NCBI RefSeq assembly: GCF_002205845.1
Contig: NZ_NISI01000017.1
Coordinates: forward strand, 1 to 64,000
Direction: 5' to 3'
DNA: 64,000 nt
Source of the DNA: Roseateles puraquae
Lineage (GTDB): Bacteria > Pseudomonadota > Gammaproteobacteria > Burkholderiales > Burkholderiaceae_C
Shown: positions 1 through 7,925 of the stretch, piece by piece
Numbering within the stretch: the stretch's first letter is position 1
Layout: the number at the start of each line of letters is the position of its first letter
Made by a program: the position numbers and the translations under genes
The notes under the pieces: generated by a model
Told to the model about the DNA's origin: nothing
The model's database searches: none
What the model saw: only the letters and a program-made list of their open reading frames with translations

Positions 1-124
1 GGATCAAGAGCTCACTGGGCTTTCGCAGTCCCGCCCAGCATCGTCGGCGCCTGGGCATCGCCGCATAACCAGTCCAAGTTTTTGTCCGCATCCCCGGTGG
101 GTCAAATTTCGGTCGGCGTCAACA
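1..124. mobile_element. Probable right end of an IS21-family element
   Basis: The stretch ends in GGTGGGTCAAATTTCGGTCG followed by GCGTCAACA at 116-124. This looks like the end at 3356-3409, which has GGTGGGTCAGTATTGAACGA and also finishes in TCAACA. IS21-type elements end in such GGGTCA-rich termini. The body of the element would lie to the left of the window and no istB-like reading frame is visible in these 124 bases, so this is a pattern match only. Confidence 0.4.
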
Positions 125-495
125 CCACTGGCAGAAGTTCTCCCACATGCTTCAGCCTGGCTCGCATAGCAGCGATATGTTGTTCGAGCCGTTGGCTGCC
201 ATGTCTTCTCCCTGTCAATTGATGTGCTTGAGGCAGCCTAGCAAAGCTTTGGTGGCCCATTCGGATCGCCGCCCCCTGTAGATGTTCACGCGCTACGGCG
301 CTGCGCGGAATTTCTTGATCCCCATGCCCGTGTAGACACCTCCTGAACAGCCTTCGCGCTCTCTCCATCCATATCGGCCTCCCCATCAATGTTGCCGGCC
401 TTTGATCTGGTCCCGCCGGAACCGTCAAGGCGTTGAAGCCCATTTAGATCTGTGCCACCGCAGCGCGGTCGTGGGCATCAAGTTGCTGCGGCCAG
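125..495. other. Gene-free stretch inside the transposon
   Basis: No coding frame here resembles a known family. A 113-codon minus-strand frame exists (102-443) but it starts across the IS-like end, has no Shine-Dalgarno sequence and its product is low in recognisable structure. The region is probably decayed passenger DNA of the Tn3-family element whose tnpS gene begins its 3' end at 496. Confidence 0.4.
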
Positions 496-1761
496 CTACC
501 AGCCGATCCGATGAACCGCGCTGATCGCGGAGTGCCGCGCGTCGTCTTCGCCGTGGATGTAAATGCTGGTGGTCGTCAGGCTGCTATGCCCGAGCGTGTC
601 GCGCGCATGGCGCAGGTCGGCGCCGTTGGCCAAGTTCGAGGCCGCAGTGTGCCGAAGCCAGTGCGTAGACGCGGCCCGCAGCTTGTCGGCCTGAACCTGT
701 CCACGGCCGTCAGCCTCCCAGCGGTCTGCCGCGGCGGCGAAGACTTCCTTGACGATGGTGTGCACGGCGCTGCGCGATATGGCCTCAGGCCAGGCCGGCG
801 CAGGATGGGAGGAGCGCCGCCAAGCCACCGGGAAGAGCAGGGGAGAGGGCTCACCAGGGGAGGGCAGGTCGCTCAACTCCAGCGCGCGGCGGTACTTCAT
901 CAGCTCGATCATCAACTCGGTCGTCGCCGGCACCAGCCTTTCCTTGTCGCCCTTGCCCAGGACCTGCACCCACCAGCGCGGATCGCCCGTCGTCGCGTCG
1001 GTGCGCATGAAGAAGTCGCCCATGTCGTTGCCGACAACCTCCGAGATGCGCAGGCCGGCCAGGAACAGCAGGCTGAAGAGCCATCGGGACCGTGCGTAGA
1101 CAGCGCGCTCGCGCAGCGTCTCCTGGGGCATGGCCACGATGGTCTCGCGCACAGCCTGCCAGAGGTCGGTCTCTAGGAAGCGGGTCACCCTGGGTGCGGC
1201 CGCCTTGCGGCGCCGCTTGGCCAGCGCCAAGGGGTTGCCTGACAGGTAGCCGGCCTCGACCAGCCAGCCCATCAGCGAGTTCAGGATCACCATGGACTGC
1301 CGGATGCTGGCATCGGCCAACGGGCCCGCAAAAGGCCGCCATGCCGGGTCGCGCCGGGCCAGCTTGCGCCCTGGCGGCATCACCCAGCGCGCTGCCGGCT
1401 GCGGGTTGGCCAGAAAGCGCCGGTAGATCAGCAGGTCCTCATGCGTGAGCGACGACAGCGGCTTGCCCCGTTCGACCACGCTCCACAGAAGCAGCCGCTC
1501 GGCCTCGCGTCGGCTGCTGGCCAACGTGTTGGGGCTGTCAACGAACCGGGCGAGCCAGGCCAGCACCGCATCCTGGTCGGTTTCGGCGTCGATCTGGCGG
1601 TGGCCGCGCGAGCGGTTCGTGCCGTCGCGGCCGGTGAGGGCGTCGAGCACGACCATTTCGCCCAAGGGTGCCTGACTCGCCAGCACCAGTTCGACGGGGT
1701 TCCCACGGCCTGATTTGGTCTCACGCATTGGCGCACACCGCTTTTTACAGATTTTTGACAT
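496..1761 (-). CDS. tnpS: Tyrosine recombinase, TnpS-type cointegrate resolvase
   Basis: This 421-residue protein is a phage-integrase-type tyrosine recombinase. The catalytic set is complete: Arg238 in AGLRISEV, Lys near 270, His367 and Arg370 in the HWLRH motif, His392 in LGHSS and the nucleophile Tyr401. It is divergent from a KfrA-like coiled-coil gene, the arrangement of tnpS and tnpT in Tn4651-type Tn3-family transposons, where TnpS with helper TnpT resolves cointegrates. A Tn3-like terminal repeat at 2953-2992 supports that reading. The first ATG (1761) lies inside the inverted repeat that should be the recombination site. Met12 (1728) is an alternative start, because a TATAAT hexamer reading leftwards covers 1765-1760. 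No strong ribosome site precedes either. The transposase gene is not in the window. Confidence 0.85.
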   Translation of the reverse strand: MSKICKKRCAPMRETKSGRGNPVELVLASQAPLGEMVVLDALTGRDGTNRSRGHRQIDAETDQDAVLAWLARFVDSPNTLASSRREAERLLLWSVVERGKPLSSLTHEDLLIYRRFLANPQPAARWVMPPGRKLARRDPAWRPFAGPLADASIRQSMVILNSLMGWLVEAGYLSGNPLALAKRRRKAAAPRVTRFLETDLWQAVRETIVAMPQETLRERAVYARSRWLFSLLFLAGLRISEVVGNDMGDFFMRTDATTGDPRWWVQVLGKGDKERLVPATTELMIELMKYRRALELSDLPSPGEPSPLLFPVAWRRSSHPAPAWPEAISRSAVHTIVKEVFAAAADRWEADGRGQVQADKLRAASTHWLRHTAASNLANGADLRHARDTLGHSSLTTTSIYIHGEDDARHSAISAVHRIGW

Positions 1762-1791
1762 TATAGGAGTAATGTCAAAACTCTACAAAGA
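1742..1791. other. Putative TnpS recombination core site (rst-like)
   Basis: A perfect 11-bp inverted repeat, TTTTGACATTA (1753-1763) and TAATGTCAAAA (1770-1780), flanks a 6-bp spacer TAGGAG. Symmetry continues imperfectly outward (TCTGTAAAAAG on the minus strand, TCTACAAAGAG on the plus strand). Two inverted arms around a 6-8 bp spacer is the usual layout of a tyrosine-recombinase core site. Both divergent genes have their first ATG inside the arms, so the two proteins begin with similar residues (MSKICKK and MSKLYKE). Confidence 0.65.
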
Positions 1792-2866
1792 GGAGTTGAA
1801 AATCCAACGTAATACACCGTACTATCAACGCATGAGCACCGAATCCGAGATCCTTGCCGAGATCGAGGCGCTGAAGGCCAAGATCCCCGAAACGAAGGCG
1901 TTGTACCGCGAAGTCTGCGGCCTGCTGTTCTTCAGGCATGGGATCACGCCGACGACCAACAAGCTCTACCAGTTCGTACGCAAGGGCACCATGGCCACGC
2001 CGGCGGAGGCACTGGCTGCCTTCTGGGAAGAGCTGCGCCTGCGAGCCCGCGTCGAGATCGACCACCCGGATCTGCCTGATGAGATCAAGGCGCTCGCAGC
2101 GGAGGCCATCGCCGGGCTGTGGGGCCACGCCACGGCCGCAGCCAGGGGCGAGCTGGCCGCCTCCCGCCTGGAGCACCAGGCCGCGGCGGAGCGTGCTCAG
2201 CAGGCCCAGGCCGAAGCTGAGCAGGCAACCGCCCAGGCCCAGGTCGTAGCGGACCATCTGCGGACCGAGCTGGCGAGCAGCGAGGAGCGCACTCGGCAAG
2301 CCCTGGCCGACCTCGAAGCGGAGCGGCGCGACCATGCTGGTTCCAAGGCCCGGGTGCAACAGATGCAGGCCCAGCTGGATCAGGCGCGCATCCAGCAGCA
2401 GGAGCTGCAAGACAGCTTCAGCACCGAGCTGGCCAAGGCCCGCGAAGCCACCGAGGGCGCCCAGGAGCGCGCAGCCGCCGCGGAACGCCGTGCCCTCATG
2501 GAGATCGAGCAGGAGCGCCAGGCCCGAGCCAAGGCCGAGAAAGCCACCGAGGTAGCGCGCGAGAAGCTGGCTCTGGCTGAAGCGCGTGAACGCCAGCAGT
2601 CGCTTGAGCACGCTGAGGCCGTCACACGGTTGCAAATGGAGGCCAACACGGCAAAGGCCGCGCTGCAGGCCACCCAGGAGGCTCAACGAGGTGTGGAGCA
2701 GCAACTGGGCGAGCTCCGCGCTCAGCTCGCCGATGCTCAGCAGGCCGCGGCACGCCACCAAGCCGAGGCCCAGACGCTTCAGGGCTTGGTCGCACGGCTC
2801 ACGCCCGCTGGCGCCCCAGCGCCAGCCCGACCAGCGCGCAAGAAGGCCGGGAAGGCGGACGGCTGA
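1772..2866 (+). CDS. tnpT: TnpT-like helper: KfrA-type DNA-binding domain plus long coiled coil
   Basis: The product (about 364 residues from this ATG) has an N-terminal globular part of roughly 120 residues resembling the KfrA N-terminal DNA-binding domain (ITPTTNKLYQFVRKGT, then AFWEELR). A very long Ala/Glu/Gln-rich coiled coil follows, with a basic Pro/Ala/Lys tail (PARPARKKAGK). This matches TnpT, the accessory DNA-binding partner of TnpS in Tn4651-type elements. The reading frame is open from 1715, but the ATG at 1772 is preferred because it has AGGAG just upstream (1765-1769), although only two bases away. An ATG at 1832 is also possible. The gene is divergent from tnpS and ends about 90 bp before the terminal inverted repeat. 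Confidence 0.75.
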   Translation: MSKLYKEELKIQRNTPYYQRMSTESEILAEIEALKAKIPETKALYREVCGLLFFRHGITPTTNKLYQFVRKGTMATPAEALAAFWEELRLRARVEIDHPDLPDEIKALAAEAIAGLWGHATAAARGELAASRLEHQAAAERAQQAQAEAEQATAQAQVVADHLRTELASSEERTRQALADLEAERRDHAGSKARVQQMQAQLDQARIQQQELQDSFSTELAKAREATEGAQERAAAAERRALMEIEQERQARAKAEKATEVAREKLALAEARERQQSLEHAEAVTRLQMEANTAKAALQATQEAQRGVEQQLGELRAQLADAQQAAARHQAEAQTLQGLVARLTPAGAPAPARPARKKAGKADG

Positions 2867-2952
2867 CCCGGAACAGAGATCGTCCCAACCCAGCACACCA
2901 ACATTGCCTAATTCGTCCAAGTCGCACTTGGAGCAAATGCTCATAACTAATA

Positions 2953-2992
2953 GTGTTATGACAGAAAATTGGCCTTATCCCGGCATGCCCCC
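2953..2992 (-). repeat. Terminal inverted repeat of a Tn3-family transposon (right end)
   Basis: Read on the minus strand from 2992 the sequence starts GGGGGCATGCCGGGATAAGG and continues CCAATTTTCTGTCATAAC. A GGGG start with ATGCCG.GATAAGG is the pattern recalled for ends of the Tn4651/Tn5041 group. The outer edge abuts an istB fragment directly, so the transposon is inserted within istB. The partner repeat and tnpA should lie left of the window. Confidence 0.7.
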
Positions 2993-3409
2993 GACTGATG
3001 TACGTGGACCTGCTCATCCTGGACGAGCTCGGCTACTTGCCGTTCAGCCAGGCCGGCGGGGCGCTGCTGTTCCACCTGCTGAGCAAACTCTACGAGCACA
3101 CCAGCGTGGTCATCACCACCAACCTGAGCTTCGGCGAATGGGCCAGCGTCTTCGGCGACGCCAAGATGACGACGGCCTTGCTCGACCGACTCACGCACCA
3201 CTGCCACATCGTCGAGACCGGCAACGAGTCCTGGCGCTTCAAGCACAGCAGCACGACCGTCGCGGCGGCGCGTGCCCGACCCACTCAACGCAAGAAGGGA
3301 GACTCCAAGACCTCAGAGATATCCACAGACTCGGGCTCCCTCGGGTAGCCTTCAGGGGTGGGTCAGTATTGAACGAGCACCCTGGGTCAGTTCGCTGCGA
3401 GCCTCAACA
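2993..3409 (+). mobile_element. IS21-family fragment, right part
   Basis: The fragment holds the C-terminal half of istB and the right terminus, which ends TCAACA at 3409. The left part of the element is missing because the Tn3-family transposon end replaces it at 2992. On the right, the IS interrupts the minus-strand DUF6119-like gene, whose codons run normally up to about 3410. Confidence 0.65.
2995..3348 (+). pseudogene. istB: IstB-like ATPase of IS21, 5'-truncated
   Basis: The frame encodes about 116 residues starting at the Walker B region ([14 protein letters not shown]). It continues through the typical IstB segments [16 protein letters not shown] and [14 protein letters not shown]. 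Full IstB proteins are about 250 residues, so the N-terminal half with the Walker A loop is lost. IstB is the AAA+ helper that guides the IstA transposase. The copy cannot be functional and its ATG at 2998 is an internal methionine. The 5' break coincides with the Tn3-type inverted repeat. Confidence 0.85.
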
Positions 3410-3696
3410 GACAGCAGAAAGGTGGCGTCGGCGGCGCGATAGATAAGCACGGCGCCGACGCTGTTCGGCCGACCGAAGGTGCCATCTGGAACCTCGGGGA
3501 GGGCGGTAAACAACCGGGTCCATGGTGGCTGCTGACGGACAACTTCGGTCTTCACGTAGAGCTGCGCCGCGCCTTCACCAATGTCAAGGTCGATCGGCGG
3601 ATCGGCCTTGTCCAGATTGACCAGTTCAGGATCCGGCAGATCCTTGTTCTTGATCAGGTAGATGGACAGGCTCAACACCTTGGGCTTCGTAGCCAC
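3410..3696 (-). pseudogene. DUF6119/TIGR04141-like protein, N-terminal remnant
   Basis: About 95 residues remain. They begin MATKPKVLSLSIYLIK, followed by QPPWTRLFTAL and NSVGAVLIYRAADATFLLSV, which resemble the N-terminus of the sporadically distributed DUF6119 (TIGR04141) family, whose members are roughly 500 residues. The frame then runs into the IS21 terminus at 3409 and stops at 3352, so the C-terminal four-fifths are lost. The family function is not established. Its patchy distribution suggests an accessory or defence role, which is inference. The family assignment is from memory of the pattern. Confidence 0.5.
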
Positions 3697-4311
3697 GCTT
3701 CCTCCCCGGCGAGTTGATCCCGCTCATGAAGCGAATTTGAAGTGGGCGATGGTGTTCGTCAACAGGGCCGACGCTATGCATCGCAGGAGCAGCATTGATG
3801 AGAGGGTTCTTCGATTGCCGTGCCTGGCGCCGGTCAACGACGCCAATTCATGAATCAATACAGGCGACGCGTGTCGTCGTGTGATTCAACGCATTGATTT
3901 ACAAAGGGTTTTTGCTGCCGTACGCTTGCAGCAAGAGCGGGGCACAGCCCTGTGACAGCAAACTTGAGCCGCTGCTAGCCACACACGGCGAGCCACTTGC
4001 TGCCTTTGTGGAGTGGGCTAGCACCGTTGTTTCATGTCGTCCGAAGACCTTCACTTCCGGCAGCCACAGATTGCCGAGACCAGTCATTTGCGTCGTACGA
4101 CAGAAAAGGGCGACTTGCCCAAGTTAAGGCCGGTAGGGCATTTGCGTCGCACTTTCCCTGGCGATCGTCACAGACATTCTTGTCGCCGGAGTGGTGTCAC
4201 CGACATTCCAGGCGACAGTCGGTTGATCTGATATTTTACATAATGCACATTGTCGCTATTGATCTGATCTGCTGGTGTCTCCGACCTGCCGGATGAAGCC
4301 GACAGCTTGGA
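3697..4311. other. Repeat-rich gene-free stretch, possible transposon end
   Basis: No convincing gene is present. The segment 4091-4275 is full of short repeats. CATTTGCGTCG occurs at 4085 and 4139, and the palindrome GTCGTACGAC lies near 4091. TGTCGCC/TGTCACC-type units recur at 4181, 4195 and 4251 with an inverted GGCGACA at 4211. GACATTC occurs at 4173 and 4202, and TTGATCTGAT at 4223 and 4259. Several short sites near a genomic junction recall the multi-site ends of Tn402/Tn7-like elements, but no transposase is present to support this. Confidence 0.35.
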
Positions 4312-5124
4312 CTACCCAAGTATTGATCGATACAGCATTGCCAGCGCCACACCGCCTGCCAAGAGCCCGAAGGCTTGCTGTATCCGCGCGCCGCTCAAGC
4401 GCTGGCTCACTTCCCGCCCGGCGACCAAAGCACCGGCGGCACCGGCCGCGAATGGCAGAGCGATTGCCCAATTCATGCCTCCTTGTGACGCGGCTCCCAA
4501 CACGCCGCCGACGGACACCAGTGCAATCACGGCCATCGATGTGGCCACCACACCGCGCGTTGGCACATCGCTGAAGCCGCCCAGCATCGGCACGATGACA
4601 AACCCTCCACCGACGCCGAGCAGCCCACTGAGCAGCCCGGAAAGTGCACCGGTTGCAGACAAGACTGCAGTGCATGGCGCGCGCCAGGACAGCCGCCCCG
4701 TGGCAGGATTCATCGCACAAACGGGACGCTTGCGCTGTAGTGTCGACGCGGATGTGCGCCGCGCCTGGCGCAAGTTGCGCCAAGCCACCCACCCCAGGAT
4801 CGCCGCGAAGACCGCCATCACGGGCCCGTTGGGAAGCAGGTGGGACAGCCAAACGCCCAGCGGCGCGATCAGCATCCCCGTCAACCCGATGAGCAGAGCC
4901 GCCCGGTACCGCACGACGCCCTCCCTCAGCCCAAGCAGCGCGCCCACGGAGGCCGCCAGGCCCACCGCCAGGAGCCCGACAGGTGCCGCCTGCGACATTT
5001 GCAGATGCAGACCAAACACCAAAAGTGGCACCGCCAGGATGCCGCCCCCGGCGCCGGTCAGCGCCAGCACGACCCCCACAGCGGCGCCCATCAGCAGACT
5101 GAGCGCGGTGACATCCATCACCAT
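4312..5124 (-). CDS. TauE/SafE-family sulfite/sulfur anion exporter
   Basis: This is a hydrophobic membrane protein of about 270 residues with two homologous halves, each carrying a glycine-rich signature (ALTGAGGGILAVPLLVFG and GLLGVGGGFVIVPMLGG), typical of TauE/SafE permeases. Members move sulfite, sulfoacetate or related sulfur anions across the inner membrane. The ATG at 5124 was chosen because it falls just after the stop of the upstream SQR gene at 5129. A longer frame from 5163 would overlap that gene. It is the last gene of the persulfide dioxygenase-SQR-TauE operon, which suggests export of sulfite or thiosulfate made during sulfide oxidation. Confidence 0.85.
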   Translation of the reverse strand: MVMDVTALSLLMGAAVGVVLALTGAGGGILAVPLLVFGLHLQMSQAAPVGLLAVGLAASVGALLGLREGVVRYRAALLIGLTGMLIAPLGVWLSHLLPNGPVMAVFAAILGWVAWRNLRQARRTSASTLQRKRPVCAMNPATGRLSWRAPCTAVLSATGALSGLLSGLLGVGGGFVIVPMLGGFSDVPTRGVVATSMAVIALVSVGGVLGAASQGGMNWAIALPFAAGAAGALVAGREVSQRLSGARIQQAFGLLAGGVALAMLYRSILG

Positions 5125-5128
5125 GGGC

Positions 5129-6796
5129 TCAACCCACCATTTCCGGTTCAGCCAGCCACTCACGCCCTTTGAGCATGCCTTCCCAGTACAGCGGCGGCAG
5201 GATGCGCTCCTTGAGCAGCCAGGCCAGGCGTGAAGGCTCGGTGCCGTTGATCAGCCACTTCGGGAAGCTCGGCGCGACCTTGCCGCCGTAGGTGAACTCC
5301 GCCAGCACGATCTTTCCGCGCTCCACGGTCAGCGGGCATGACCCGTAGCCGTCGTAGCGTGCCTCACCCTTGGCGGCGCCGCGAGCAGCGAGCACGTTGT
5401 GTGCGACGACCGGCGCCTGCTTGCGAGCTGCTGCCGCGGTCTTGGCGTTGCTGGTGTTGGCCGCATCGCCGAGTGCAAAGATGTTGGCGAAGGTCTTGTG
5501 GCGCAGCGTTGCCGGGTCCACGTCGACCCAGCCTGCCGCGTCGGAAAGGGGGCTCACGCGGATGAAGTCCGGCGCCTTCTGGGGCGGCACGACATGGATC
5601 ATGTCGAATTCGCGGACGACGCACGTCTTGCTGCCATCGGGATTCGCCATGCTGAAGGTCGCCTTGCGAGCGCCCCCGTCGATCGCGGTGAGCGTCTGGC
5701 CGAAGTTCAAATGAATGCCGTAGGTCTCCACGTAGCGCATCAGCGCGGGGACGTAGTCGGCAACACCGAACAGCACCGCGCCGGCGTTGCAGAACTGGAT
5801 GTCGATGTCCCGCAGCGCGCCAGTGCGAAGCCAGTGATCCGCCGACAGATACATCGCCTTCTGCGGCGCGCCAGCGCACTTGATGGGCATGGGAGGCTGG
5901 GTGAACACGGCACGACCACCGCGCAGCCGCTGAACCAGTTCCCAGGTGTAGGGCGCGAGGTCGTAGCGGTAGTTCGACGTGACGCCATTGCGCCCCAACG
6001 TCTCAACCAGACCCTCGATGCCATGCCAATCGAGCTTGAGCCCAGGGCACACCACCAACTGCTTGTACTTGACCACGCGGCAGCCATCGAGGATGACCGC
6101 ATCGCGCTCAGGCTCGAAGGCCGCCACGGCCGACTTCAGCCAGTGCACGCCCCTGGGCAACACGGACGCCAGAGTTCTCGCAGTCGTCGAGGCGTCGAAC
6201 ACACCGCCGCCCACCAGGGTCCAGCCCGGCTGGTAGTAGTGCACATCGGCTGGGTCGATGATCGCGATGTCCAGCCCGGGCTGGCGTGCCAGCAGGCTCG
6301 ACGCCACGGCGATGCCCGCGGCACCCGCGCCGATGATGACGACCTCGTGCGAGGCGTCCGCCACCTCGACCGGCGTCTTGCCGCCGTTGACCAGCCGGCG
6401 CACCACGCCTTTCAGGTCGTAGCCAGCACGGGCGGCGCGCTCGATGATCTCGGGTAGCGGCCGCTGGCCCGACTGCGACAGCGCCCACATCGTGGTCGAG
6501 CGCATCCCGGTGCGGCAGAAGGCCAGCACGGGCTTGGGGCTCGCGTCCATCAGCGCGCCGAACTGGCGCCCCTGCTCATCGGTCACCTTGCCGGATTCAG
6601 CGGGCAAGTAATGCAATGCAAGGCCCATTCCGCGCGCAGCGGCTTGCAGTTCGGCGAAGACGGGCTGGTCGTTGCCCTCCCCATCCGGGCGATTGCAGAT
6701 CACCGTGCGAAAGCCTGCGTTGGCAATCTCTTGCAGGTCAGGCGCGTGGATCTGGGCGGCGACCGCCAATTCAGGCGTCAGGGTCTTGAGTTCCAT
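5129..6796 (-). CDS. Fusion of DUF442 (TIGR01244) phosphatase-like sulfurtransferase and sulfide:quinone oxidoreductase
   Basis: The 555-residue protein has two parts. Residues 1-115 form a DUF442/TIGR01244 domain with a PTP-like loop CRTGMRS, catalytic Cys94, thought to act as a sulfur transferase. Residues from about 150 on are an FAD-dependent sulfide:quinone oxidoreductase (dinucleotide motif VVIIGAGAAGIAVAS; Cys in VVCPGLK and in PIKCAGAPQK; C-terminal EWL segments). SQR oxidises sulfide to sulfane sulfur and passes electrons to quinone at the membrane. The fusion would let the persulfide be handed on directly. It sits between a persulfide dioxygenase gene and a TauE gene, all on the minus strand behind a sigma54-type promoter. 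Confidence 0.9.
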   Translation of the reverse strand: MELKTLTPELAVAAQIHAPDLQEIANAGFRTVICNRPDGEGNDQPVFAELQAAARGMGLALHYLPAESGKVTDEQGRQFGALMDASPKPVLAFCRTGMRSTTMWALSQSGQRPLPEIIERAARAGYDLKGVVRRLVNGGKTPVEVADASHEVVIIGAGAAGIAVASSLLARQPGLDIAIIDPADVHYYQPGWTLVGGGVFDASTTARTLASVLPRGVHWLKSAVAAFEPERDAVILDGCRVVKYKQLVVCPGLKLDWHGIEGLVETLGRNGVTSNYRYDLAPYTWELVQRLRGGRAVFTQPPMPIKCAGAPQKAMYLSADHWLRTGALRDIDIQFCNAGAVLFGVADYVPALMRYVETYGIHLNFGQTLTAIDGGARKATFSMANPDGSKTCVVREFDMIHVVPPQKAPDFIRVSPLSDAAGWVDVDPATLRHKTFANIFALGDAANTSNAKTAAAARKQAPVVAHNVLAARGAAKGEARYDGYGSCPLTVERGKIVLAEFTYGGKVAPSFPKWLINGTEPSRLAWLLKERILPPLYWEGMLKGREWLAEPEMVG

Positions 6797-6824
6797 GGTT
6801 GTCTCCGGGTTGTTAGTTGGGAAC

Positions 6825-7748
6825 TCAGACCGCGTTGAGCGGGATCTTCAGGTAGCGCACACCGTTGTCTTCGGCCGGCGGCAAGGCACCCGCACGCATG
6901 TTGACCTGCACCGACGGAAGGATCAGCGTGGGCATGCCGAGCGTGGCGTCGCGTGCATTGCGCATGGCCACGAACGCGTCTTCGCTGATGCCGTCGCGAA
7001 CGTGGACGTTGCTGGCTCGCTCTTCCGCCACCGTGCTGACGAACTGCACCTCACGACCGCCGGGCTGGTAGTCATGGCACATGTAGAGCTTGGTGGCCGG
7101 CGGCAGGCTCAACACCTTGTTGATTGACCGGTACAGCATCCGGGCATCGCCGCCAGGGAAATCGCAGCGGGCGGTGCCGTAGTCGGGCATGAAGAGCGTG
7201 TCACCCACGAAGGCGGCGATCTCGGCATCGGTGCCCTCGCCTGCCGTCACCACGTAGGTCATGCAGGCCGGTGTGTGGCCAGGCGTGTGCAGCGCGCGGG
7301 CTTGCAGGCCGCCGATGGTGAAGGACTCGTCGTCCTTGAAGAGGTGGTCGAACTGGCTGCCGTCACGCGCAAAGTCCGGCCCGGCATTGAAGAGCGTGCC
7401 GAAAACGTTCTGCACGGTGGTGATGTGCTGGCCAATGCCCAGCCGACCGCCGAGCGCCTTCTGGAGGTAGGGCGCCGCCGACAGGTGGTCCGCGTGGACG
7501 TGCGTTTCAAGAATCCACTGAACCTGGGCGCCGAGGTCCCGCACGCGGGCGATGAGCCGGTCCGCACTGGCGGTGTCCGTGCGGCCGGACTTGGGGTCGA
7601 AGTCCAGCACGCTGTCGACCAACGCGCACTGCATCGTCTGTGCGTCCAGCACCAGGTAGCTCACGGTCCAGGTCGCAGGGTCGAAGAAGCCCTCCACCTG
7701 GAGGCGCGGGGCTGTTGCCGGGGCGGTTGTCGTTGGGGTGGTGCTCAA
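6825..7748 (-). CDS. MBL-fold persulfide dioxygenase (ETHE1/Blh type)
   Basis: This metallo-beta-lactamase-fold protein has the ETHE1-like iron/zinc site THVHADH, with later ligands in HTPGHTPAC and GDTLF. It is expected to oxidise glutathione persulfide to sulfite in the cytoplasm, the step after SQR. The start is set at TTG 7748 because AGGAG (7759-7755) lies six bases upstream and this gives the family length of about 307 residues. The open frame continues to an ATG at 7847, but that ATG would precede the predicted sigma54 transcription start. It is the first gene of the operon with DUF442-SQR and TauE. Confidence 0.88.
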   Translation of the reverse strand: MSTTPTTTAPATAPRLQVEGFFDPATWTVSYLVLDAQTMQCALVDSVLDFDPKSGRTDTASADRLIARVRDLGAQVQWILETHVHADHLSAAPYLQKALGGRLGIGQHITTVQNVFGTLFNAGPDFARDGSQFDHLFKDDESFTIGGLQARALHTPGHTPACMTYVVTAGEGTDAEIAAFVGDTLFMPDYGTARCDFPGGDARMLYRSINKVLSLPPATKLYMCHDYQPGGREVQFVSTVAEERASNVHVRDGISEDAFVAMRNARDATLGMPTLILPSVQVNMRAGALPPAEDNGVRYLKIPLNAV

Positions 7749-7821
7749 GGGGGTCTCCTGGTCGCTGACTGCTTCAGCCGGGGTGGCATGGCAGTTGCGG
7801 GTGGTCAAGTGCCCCAACATG

Positions 7822-7837
7822 ATCAAGAGCCGTGCCA
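7822..7837 (-). promoter_or_regulatory. Sigma54 (-24/-12) promoter of the pdo-sqr-tauE operon
   Basis: On the minus strand the sequence TGGCACGGCTCTTGAT matches the RpoN consensus TGGCACG-N4-TTGC except at the last base of the -12 element. It lies about 75 bp before the TTG start of the dioxygenase gene and is faced by a sigma54 activator gene. An almost identical element precedes the cyd operon at 27217. Confidence 0.75.
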
Positions 7838-7925
7838 ACCCTGGCAATCAGTAGACGACTCCGCTAAGTAACTGATTTGCAAAGAACTAGAGGCATCAAG
7901 CCCGAACCCTGCCGCCCGCTGCGCC

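Noticed and set aside
102-443. 113-codon minus-strand frame at the left end
   Set aside because: It runs across the IS-like end, has no ribosome site and its product shows no family features, so it was not called a gene.
1775-2944. 389-codon Leu-rich frame antisense to tnpT
   Set aside because: It mirrors the repetitive Ala/Gln/Glu codons of the coiled coil; such long antisense frames are expected in GC-rich repeats.
2998-3348. Intact small istB gene starting at ATG 2998
   Set aside because: It lacks the Walker A half, and the ATG is an internal methionine just after a transposon end.
4081-4275. CRISPR array in the repeat-rich stretch
   Set aside because: Repeats are short, unevenly spaced and in both orientations, with no constant spacers or cas genes.
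5399-6457. 352-codon plus-strand frame within the SQR region
   Set aside because: It is antisense to the well-supported SQR fusion gene and has no recognisable domain.
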